A stretch of 40,903 nt of DNA. Source: Chloroflexota bacterium (GTDB lineage Bacteria > Chloroflexota > Chloroflexia > Chloroheliales > Chloroheliaceae). The DNA lies in the NCBI GenBank assembly GCA_028287745.1, contig JAQBPB010000089.1:1-40903 (forward strand). The letters run 5' to 3'. Below, one piece after another: positions 15,250-21,800 of the stretch. The translations under genes were made by a program, and so were the position numbers. Numbering within the stretch: position 1 is the first letter of the stretch; each line of letters begins with the position of its first letter. Below the pieces are notes generated by a model. It had not been told where the DNA came from. It did no database searches and saw only the letters and a list, made by a program, of their open reading frames with translations.

Positions 15250-16202
15250 TAAATCTCTTCCTCGTTCGGCTCAGTTTCAAGCCTTACTTCCGGTTCGGCG
15301 GTTTTACTGCCCTGGGCAAGTAAACTGGCTTCAACGACCGTAGCGGGCGTAATAATTTTCTCCTGGCGGCTGGCCCCCAGCAACAACGATTGATAGCCGA
15401 CTTTACAGGCTTCACGGGGAATACCTTTGCTAAAGTCGGCCAGGGCCACCAGGGCTTCATCGCTAAAAATGTCGTATTCGGCGCCCGCCATCGAAAGGCG
15501 GTACTTGATCAGTTTGATGGTGTCTTCGCGGCCCAGCTTTTCCAGGCGCACCTGCGAAACAATCCGGCTCAGAAAATTGGGGCGGGCGGCTACCTTGCGG
15601 GATAGCTCTTCCTGCCCGAAAAGAATAATCTGGACCAGCTTTTCGCTGCCGGTTTCAAAGTTAAGCAACTGGCGCAGCAGTTCAAGGTTATATTTGGTGG
15701 CGGTCTGGGATTCATCGACCAGCAGGACCAGCGAATTTCCGGCTTTCTGGGTCTCTTCGACCAGCAAGCTTTTGAACTGGCGCTTGAGGGCTTCGACCTG
15801 GCGGGAAACCGGTTCCAGGCCGTATTCGTGCAGGATGTTAACCATTAACTGGGAAGGCGTGGCGGCCAGGTCGTCCAGGTAGGCCACCCGGTAATCGGCG
15901 CGGGTGGACAGGCGGCTGCGCATGATTGAGCAAATCGAACTTTTGCCGGTGCCGACCGCGCCCAGGACCATTGCCAGGCCCATGCGGTCGCGGACTACTT
16001 GCAGGCAGATCGAAATGACCTTTTTATATTGCTCACTCAAATAGACGAAGCGGGGATCGGTGCCGGTGACCTGAAAGGGCGGCTCGAATAGCTCGTAGAA
16101 GTTTACATAATATTCTTGCCCAAGCCGGTCCAAATGCGCAGATGCTTCAAACGGTCGGGCTGTTATGTCGGGATGTAATAGCTCGTTAATAATATTTGTC
16201 AT
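15249..16202 (-). CDS. AAA+ ATPase of the ExeA/TniB/MuB kind, operonic with parB
   Basis: This 317-aa protein matches the ExeA-type AAA+ family. It has an N-terminal YYVNFYELFEPPFQVTGTDPRF block (~31-52), Walker A GAVGTGKS at 81-88, Walker B LVLLVDES at 158-165 (D163, E164), a sensor-1 region ILFGQEEL, and the C-terminal lid with GIPREACKVG. ExeA, TniB and MuB bind DNA or peptidoglycan-linked partners. There is no ParA-type deviant Walker motif. Being first in a parB-initiator operon, it probably takes the place of ParA/RepA. The start at 16202 lacks a clear ribosome site. A transposition function (TniB) is an alternative, but no transposase is nearby. Confidence 0.8.
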   Translation of the reverse strand: MTNIINELLHPDITARPFEASAHLDRLGQEYYVNFYELFEPPFQVTGTDPRFVYLSEQYKKVISICLQVVRDRMGLAMVLGAVGTGKSSICSIMRSRLSTRADYRVAYLDDLAATPSQLMVNILHEYGLEPVSRQVEALKRQFKSLLVEETQKAGNSLVLLVDESQTATKYNLELLRQLLNFETGSEKLVQIILFGQEELSRKVAARPNFLSRIVSQVRLEKLGREDTIKLIKYRLSMAGAEYDIFSDEALVALADFSKGIPREACKVGYQSLLLGASRQEKIITPATVVEASLLAQGSKTAEPEVRLETEPNEEEI

Positions 16203-16271
16203 GACAGGTCGGTTGCTTCTAGTCGGGTTAAAATCACCGGAAGCCTGTTTTTTAATAAGTCACTACAATTG

Positions 16272-16302
16272 ATTATACGTCATGTATGGGAGCATGAGTC
16301 AA
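16272..16302 (-). promoter_or_regulatory. promoter of the ATPase-parB operon
   Basis: On the minus strand, TTGACT (16297-16302) and a perfect TATAAT (16272-16277) are spaced by 19 bp, slightly long. The start would be near 16265, giving a ~60-nt leader. It lies directly beside the palindrome and DnaA boxes, so binding there could control the operon. Confidence 0.55.
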
Positions 16303-16307
16303 GATAT

Positions 16308-16316
16308 TTATCCACA
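16308..16316 (+). other. perfect DnaA box 1
   Basis: TTATCCACA at 16308-16316 equals the strong DnaA-binding consensus. A second copy in the same orientation begins exactly 50 bp later. Confidence 0.75.
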
Positions 16317-16325
16317 AATATTTAC

Positions 16326-16359
16326 AAACCGGAAAATTTCACATGAAATTTTCCGGTTT
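16326..16359. other. 34-bp palindrome with a parS-like core
   Basis: The arms AAACCGGAAAATTTCA (16326-16341) and their exact reverse complement (16344-16359) flank the central dinucleotide CA. The middle TTTCACATGAAA differs at one position from the core TTTCACGTGAAA of the widespread bacterial parS site. It lies upstream of the ATPase-parB promoter, where a centromere or operator is expected. The palindrome is certain; recognition by this ParB is inferred. Confidence 0.7.
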
Positions 16360-16366
16360 ATCCACA
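16358..16366 (+). other. perfect DnaA box 2
   Basis: TTATCCACA at 16358-16366 overlaps the right end of the palindrome by two bases, so DnaA and the palindrome-binding protein may compete. Confidence 0.75.
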
Positions 16367-16843
16367 TTTCCCCGGGGATAAAAAATTACTCTAATGGTCA
16401 TTCTTTAAGTACTCAATAAATGAATAATTTGAGTTCTGATTGTACATATCCCCTATATGCTATGAATCCAACCTTTGTTCTAAACCATCTGGCAAACAAC
16501 CGGCCTGGTCATTGTATAGAAGCCTCATACTTTCCGGCGATAGCTTTTACTATGCATGGACCAGTAGTTACCAACTCTTCACGCCTGGTTTCATGACCCA
16601 CCTGAAGTTTAATAAATAGATCAAAATTACCCTGGTTCCGGTTTCAATTTACAAGTGCATTCAAAATTGGACCAGAAAGGGCTTGAAAAAATGATTTATA
16701 GTTGTTATCTTAATTATAGTATCCTGGGACTCCTTCGAAAATCAATCGGACTACTTGACAATAATTATAGAATAGATTAACGGCCAGGCAGAATTGCCGT
16801 TTGTTTCCATCCCTTTAGGTAAACCCTCCAGGAGGTTTGTTAG
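16367..16843. other. AT-rich intergenic region next to the DnaA boxes
   Basis: No gene is seen. The stretch is AT-rich, notably 16378-16450 and 16690-16780, and could hold an unwinding element if the DnaA boxes are part of an origin. A perfect -35 TTGACA lies at 16755-16760, but no good -10 follows at the right spacing. A small hairpin AACGGC/GCCGTT (16779-16784 with 16796-16801), followed by TGTTT, precedes the amidase gene. Confidence 0.4.
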
Positions 16844-17875
16844 ATGACCAACCCGACAGCATCCGATAAAGGCTCCAATCCGAACAATCAACCTACTCCT
16901 ACCAGTGATGAGTACCAGAACCCTGATTACCAGGCTACTGATACCGCCGCTTCGGTTGGCGGAGGTTCTTTTAGCCCGTTCGGGGCGGCGGTCGCAGCCG
17001 CGACCAATTCACAAAAAATAGATATCAGCCGCATAGTCTGGAAAGGCAGCCCCAACCACTGGGTCGGCCGCGATAACCAGAAAGTCGTGGCAATTTGTAA
17101 CCATATCATGCAAGGTACCATGGAATCGACCAACGGCTGGTTCAAAAACCGGCGCAGTGAGGTCAGCGCCCATTTCGGGGTGGCAAAAGATGGCCGGATC
17201 TGGCAGTGGGTCCGCGTACCGGATGCCGCCTGGGGTAATGGCATCCCCGAAAATCCGGATACCTCGCTGGACTGGCTGGTGGACGGGCTGAAAGGGCAAG
17301 TAAACCCTAATAACCTGACTGTTTCAATTGAACATGAAGGTAATACCGGCGAAGCCTTTACCGAGCAGCAGTTCCAGTCAACTCTATGGTTGCACAAATA
17401 CTTGATTACAACCTATAAGATAGTGCCGGACCGCAAGCACATCATCGGCCACTACCAGGTTTCGGCCCGCTCCCGCGCCAATTGCCCCGGCAAGGGCTTC
17501 CCCTGGCAGCGGCTGATGAACGAACTGGCCGGTTACCAGTCACCGGCCCCCGAACCGGTCCCGGTGGCCGGGCCGGTATCCTCGAATACCAACCCGGTTA
17601 ACAGCCTGGTGGACATGAAGTGGATTCAGGGTGTACCGGGGGTAATCATTAGTGACCTGGGTACACGGACAGTCAACACCAATAACGCTTACGTGCGGAC
17701 GAAACCCTCGCTGTCCGGCACCGATGGCACTTTACTGCGGGTGCTGCCTAAAAGTAAAACCCTGCGGTTCACCGGGTATACCGAGGCTGGACCGGCTTTC
17801 CGGGGCAGTATGCGCTGGTTGCTAATATCCGATCTGGATGGCGGCGGGTGGATTCATGGTTCAATGGTAGGTTAA
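16844..17875 (+). CDS. N-acetylmuramoyl-L-alanine amidase (Amidase_2) with SH3-like C-terminus
   Basis: This 343-aa protein has a polar Thr/Asn/Pro-rich N-terminus (1-65), an Amidase_2/PGRP domain (~65-230) and an SH3b-like wall-binding domain (~255-343). Probable zinc ligands are H87 (CNHIMQG), H203 (IIGHYQVS) and C214 (NCPGKGFPW). The enzyme class cuts the bond between MurNAc and L-Ala in peptidoglycan. There is no signal peptide, as in phage endolysins, so release may need another route; a prophage origin is possible but no phage genes surround it. A strong GGAGG ribosome site precedes ATG 16844, and a terminator follows the stop. It is divergent from the replication module. Confidence 0.88.
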   Translation: MTNPTASDKGSNPNNQPTPTSDEYQNPDYQATDTAASVGGGSFSPFGAAVAAATNSQKIDISRIVWKGSPNHWVGRDNQKVVAICNHIMQGTMESTNGWFKNRRSEVSAHFGVAKDGRIWQWVRVPDAAWGNGIPENPDTSLDWLVDGLKGQVNPNNLTVSIEHEGNTGEAFTEQQFQSTLWLHKYLITTYKIVPDRKHIIGHYQVSARSRANCPGKGFPWQRLMNELAGYQSPAPEPVPVAGPVSSNTNPVNSLVDMKWIQGVPGVIISDLGTRTVNTNNAYVRTKPSLSGTDGTLLRVLPKSKTLRFTGYTEAGPAFRGSMRWLLISDLDGGGWIHGSMVG

Positions 17876-17893
17876 GTAGTTTTACATCTTTTG

Positions 17894-17936
17894 ACCGGGG
17901 ACGAGCTAGCTCATTAAAAGTCCCCGGTTTTTTTTT
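17894..17936 (+). terminator. intrinsic terminator after the amidase
   Basis: ACCGGGGAC (17894-17902) pairs perfectly with GTCCCCGGT (17920-17928), followed by T8. The 17-base loop contains its own small palindrome GAGCTAGCTC. Confidence 0.92.
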
Positions 17937-18043
17937 CTAAAAATCCAGGCAAAGTTTAGTTTTCAATAGTAATAACGGGTCAATAAGGACTCACCCCTAG
18001 ATATTGTACGCATAAAAATCTTACGGATACAATTTACAAAACC

Positions 18044-18057
18044 TACTATATATAGTA
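18044..18057. repeat. 14-bp perfect AT palindrome
   Basis: TACTATATATAGTA is self-complementary over 14 bp, in an AT-rich gene-free stretch (17937-18166) between the amidase terminator and the NACHT operon promoter. Nothing else is recognised in that stretch. Confidence 0.5.
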
Positions 18058-18166
18058 TAGTATTTGAGTACTGACTTAATTCATAAAAAGTAGTGGCAAT
18101 GTTTAATAACGGTTCACTAAGGCAAGGTAATAAATCGAACTGAGCCTAGTTTGTACGAAAATATTA

Positions 18167-18197
18167 AACATATCCCTTCATAAATAACATATCCCTT
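18167..18197 (+). promoter_or_regulatory. direct repeats overlapping a -35 box (operator-like)
   Basis: AACATATCCCTT occurs at 18167-18178 and again at 18186-18197, 19 bp apart start to start. The second copy runs into the -35 TTGACA. Such spacing (about two helical turns) and position suit a regulator that blocks or recruits polymerase. Confidence 0.55.
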
Positions 18198-18224
18198 GAC
18201 AACTAAAAAATACTCTGATACTAT
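18196..18224 (+). promoter_or_regulatory. near-perfect promoter of the NACHT-TPR-protease operon
   Basis: A perfect -35 TTGACA (18196-18201) is spaced 17 bp from TACTAT (18219-18224), with AT-rich sequence between. Transcription would start near 18231 and give a ~300-nt leader. Confidence 0.78.
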
Positions 18225-18229
18225 GTAAA

Positions 18230-18343
18230 CAATCCGTTATCGACCTCTTGTTTACTAATAGTCGCACTCAAGGGCAAAAAAAAACGGATTGCTCAAACCA
18301 CAATCGGTCTCCTGCTTTACCGGGTCTCCTGCTTTACCGGGTC
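18230..18343 (+). promoter_or_regulatory. structured leader with inverted repeats and a 17-bp tandem repeat
   Basis: CAATCCGTT (18230-18238) pairs perfectly with AACGGATTG (18283-18291). An alternative pairing is GTAAAC (18225-18230) with GTTTAC (18250-18255). A 17-bp unit GGTCTCCTGCTTTACCG is repeated exactly at 18306-18322 and 18323-18339, and a partial copy GGTCTCCTG recurs near 18417. No known riboswitch was recognised. Confidence 0.55.
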
Positions 18344-18529
18344 CTTGGGTCTAAACAGACTGTCCGGCTGCTCTATTAAGAGTTGTATGATGCGCACCGG
18401 CAGAGCTGTACAATGGGTCTCCTGGGTCAACAAATTGTTTTAGTAACAAGCGGCCAAAATAGGGTCAGGTTTTTTTTCGCTACCCTCCAGTTTGGTACTC
18501 TAACAAGCAATAGCAGTAAGCGGGTAATT

Positions 18530-18835
18530 ATGCAATTAGTCAAAATCATTATGGGTTGTTCCCTGTTCCTGATAGGCGTCTGTATCGTAGCGAGCGGACT
18601 CTATATTATCCTGCGTAAAGAATACCAGGAAGCGCTGAAAACCCTCACCAAGCAAAGTCCCAAACTGGCCGGTAAATCACCAATCGAAGACGTAGTAAAA
18701 CCGTTGGCGCAAACGTCGGTCCAGTTAATGGAAACTGTAAATAAACTTATCCAGACTGCCGTAGGTACCGGCGCGTTTTTGTGTATGCTCGGTTCGGCAC
18801 TTTGTATTCTGGCTTACTGGATGGTTTCGAATTAA
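18530..18835 (+). CDS. small two-helix membrane protein at the head of the NACHT operon
   Basis: This 101-aa protein has one transmembrane helix at ~5-28 (IIMGCSLFLIGVCIVASGLYIIL) and another at ~76-98 (GTGAFLCMLGSALCILAYWMV). They flank a ~45-residue Lys/Gln-rich soluble segment. I chose ATG 18530; an upstream in-frame TTG at 18383 would add a low-quality, non-protein-like extension. The ribosome site is weak. It ends 55 bp before the NACHT-like gene, on the same strand and presumably the same transcript. I recognise no family. In an operon with a caspase-clan protease it could be an effector, anchor or substrate; that is speculation. Confidence 0.6.
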   Translation: MQLVKIIMGCSLFLIGVCIVASGLYIILRKEYQEALKTLTKQSPKLAGKSPIEDVVKPLAQTSVQLMETVNKLIQTAVGTGAFLCMLGSALCILAYWMVSN

Positions 18836-18890
18836 CAGCCGCATTTTAAGCTAGTAATTACCTGGCTTGTTACTCTTAAGGATAAACTTT

Positions 18891-21800
18891 ATGGCTGACA
18901 CCAACAAAACGCCCGGCTCATATAATAATGGTTTGCGTTCCAAACCTTCGGCGCAGTCCTTAAGCTGGTTGAATAGCTACTTTTTAGCGGTTATCCGGCA
19001 GGAAGACTCGATTGCCGATTTTGCCCTTTCGGCCAACCTGAAGCCGCGTTTGGCTCGCCTGGAAATCGAAGCGGAAGGCGATTACGCCACCCAGATTGAC
19101 CGGCTGTACGCCGAAGCGCCCGCCGGTGGTTCGCGCCTGAGCCTGGCCGATATTTCCGCTAACAACCGGGGCAATATCCTGCTGGGTAAGACCGGCAGCG
19201 GCAAGACCCGCCAGCTAAGGGACCTGACCTTGCGCCAGTCCCGCAGCAGCCTGGCCCAGGTCGAGCAGCTTCGCGCCCATGCCGACGCCACCCGGACCGC
19301 TGAAACCCCGCTCTTATTGCCGGTGTACTTGCAGTTACCGGCGGTTGCCGCCAGCATGGCCGAACTTGAGAAAGCCGGGAACAAGGCCAATCTGTTCCAG
19401 GCCGCCCTGGAAGCCCACCTGAGCCAGCTTGCCGGGAGCCCGGTGCCACCCACGCTCTTAAATGAAGTAGTGCCGGTCGTACTGGCCGATAACCTGGAAT
19501 TGCTTGAACCGGCTTTAGCGCCAATTTTCCTCAGCCGGTTCAACATCTGGTTTACTTCCATCGCTCCTGAGGCGCGGGTAATTATCAGCTGCCAGCACTT
19601 GAGCTTTATGCTCTACCACCCCTGGTTCCGGCCGGAACAGCAGTGGCAATTCCACGGCCTGTGCGGGTTTGATTGGTCTGAAGTCCGCCCGGCCCTGTCC
19701 GGCCGCTATTCCGAAATTGAACTGAGCCAGCTTGAACTGACCGGGTTAACCGGCCTGTTCGTACACCCGGCCCTTTGCAAACTGTTTACTAGTACGGTGT
19801 CATCCAACCAGACCGGCCTGGCCGGGCTGTTGAATAGCTTTATCAACGGTATTTTGCAAAGCAAGACCGAAACCGCCTTGCAACTGGCCCGCTTTTCGCA
19901 GTTTCTGGGTGATGAATTCATTTCGGCCACGCCGGTTAACCCGGTCCAGCCTAAAGGTACCACCAACCAGCCGCAGGCTTCCGGCTACTGGGGCAGCCAC
20001 TTTACCCTGCAAGCTAAAAGCCAGGTAGCGGCCAGCCACAGCCAACCCCAGGTTTTACCTAAAACAATTGAAACGGCCCCGGCCGCCGCTGACCCGGCGC
20101 TGATGGCCGCCCTGATCGAAAAGCACCCGGTTGCCGATTGGACCCGGTTGGTGAACCCGGCCCTGGACCGGCTGCTGGCAGGCTGGTACTGCCTGCAACT
20201 TGACCCCGCGATTTTGCCGGGTGTCCTGGACCGGGTGATTGGCGAAAGCAGCCAGCAGGGCGAAGGCCAGCTTAACTTCCTTAAACTGCTTTACCTGTTG
20301 ACCGCCCCGGAAGCTCTCCCGGCCCTGTTCAGTGGCCTGTTGGGCCAGCCACCGACCATGGAACGGCTGCACAAGTTAATCACGGTGGTGCGGGTTGACC
20401 CGGCCGCCCAGGATACCTGGCACGTTTACCTGTCCGGGCTGGCTAACGGCTCCGACCAGACCTTTAGCCGCCAGGTGTTGGAACTGGTGGCGCAGGCGGG
20501 CAAGTATGAGCCAGACGGTGAGCAGCCGGTCAACCTGGAACTGGTCGGCCTGGCTGAAATCGCCCTCGAATTACTGTCCCAGGTTGGCCCGGCTGACGCG
20601 GCCCTCTACCTGGAACTTGGTCACGCCCAGGAACAACTGGCCCTGCTGGATAAAGCCCTGGTCAGCTACGATAAAGCCAACCAGAGTTCCAGCCTACCGG
20701 CCCTGGAAGGCACCCTGGGAGTCGCCCGCTTGCGGGCTGAACAGGGCAGCTATGATGAGGCTTCCACTACCCTGACCGGACTGGGCCAGAAACTGGTCTA
20801 TTTCCAGAGTGAGATTGCCAATCAGCTATCCGTCATCAAACGCAAGCAGCACGAGTTCGAAACTTCATTAGAATACGCCCGGCAGGCGGTCCAGCTTGGC
20901 AAGCGCCCGGTTTACCGCCACAACCTGGCGCTGGCTTTGTCCGAGAAAGGCAGCCGGACCGAGGCGGAGCAAGAACTCCAGAAACTGACCCAGGATTTCC
21001 CGAATTTCGCCGATGGTTTCTACGACCTGGGGCGCATTCAGTCCGAAAGAGGGGCCAGCGAACAGGCCCTGGCAAACTTGCGCCGGGCGGTTGAACTTTC
21101 TTCGACCACCGCTCGCTACCTCTACGACCTTGGCCGGTCCTTGCTGGCCCAGGGACGCCTTGAGGAAGCCTGCACTTACCTTAAAGCCAGTGTTGCCCAG
21201 GGCAATAACCAGCCGGATTACCAGGTGGCGCTTGGTCTGGTTTCGCTCAAACTGGCCCGGTTGGACGAAGCCCGGACGGCTTTCGCCCGGTCAATCGAAC
21301 TGGCGGGCGACAAGTTGCGCGCCGACCAGCTGGTTTACCTGGCCGCGGCGGATTTTGCCAGCGCCAACTATAACGAAGCCCAGCGCAGCCTGAACCGCGC
21401 CCTCAACCTGGAACCGCAAAGACCGGCCCTGTTGCTGCTGTCGGCCCTGGTCGCTGAAGCCGATAACCGCTTCGACCTGGCCCTGGCCCAGTACCGCAAG
21501 GCAACCGTCTACGGTGACGAACAATCCCAGGTACCCGCCGCCCTGCGCCTGGCCTGGAACCTGGGCCTGGCCCGGGACCTGCGCCTGAGCAACCGCCTGG
21601 AAGAAGCCGCTCGCCACAGCCAGGCCGCCAGCCGCTTGGAACCCGGTTCCCCGGAATCGCTCTTTGAAGAAGGCCAGGTCAGCCTGGCCCGCCGCAATAC
21701 CCAGGAAGCGGCCGTGTTCTTTGGCCGGGGCGTAACTGCCCTGGGTATGCTCGAAAGCACTAAAGAAGACCTGACCGGCAGCCTCTATCCGAGCGACGCG

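Noticed and set aside
15249..16202. ExeA/TniB-like ATPase as part of a Tn7- or Tn5053-like transposon
   Set aside because: No transposase, TniQ or element ends were seen nearby, and the gene is translationally coupled to parB.
16844..17875. Amidase as evidence of a prophage
   Set aside because: No capsid, tail, holin or integrase genes flank it; a host wall enzyme with its own promoter region and terminator is equally likely.
18383..18529. Upstream TTG start for the small membrane protein
   Set aside because: It would add 49 residues of unprotein-like sequence; ATG 18530 places the first transmembrane helix at the N-terminus.
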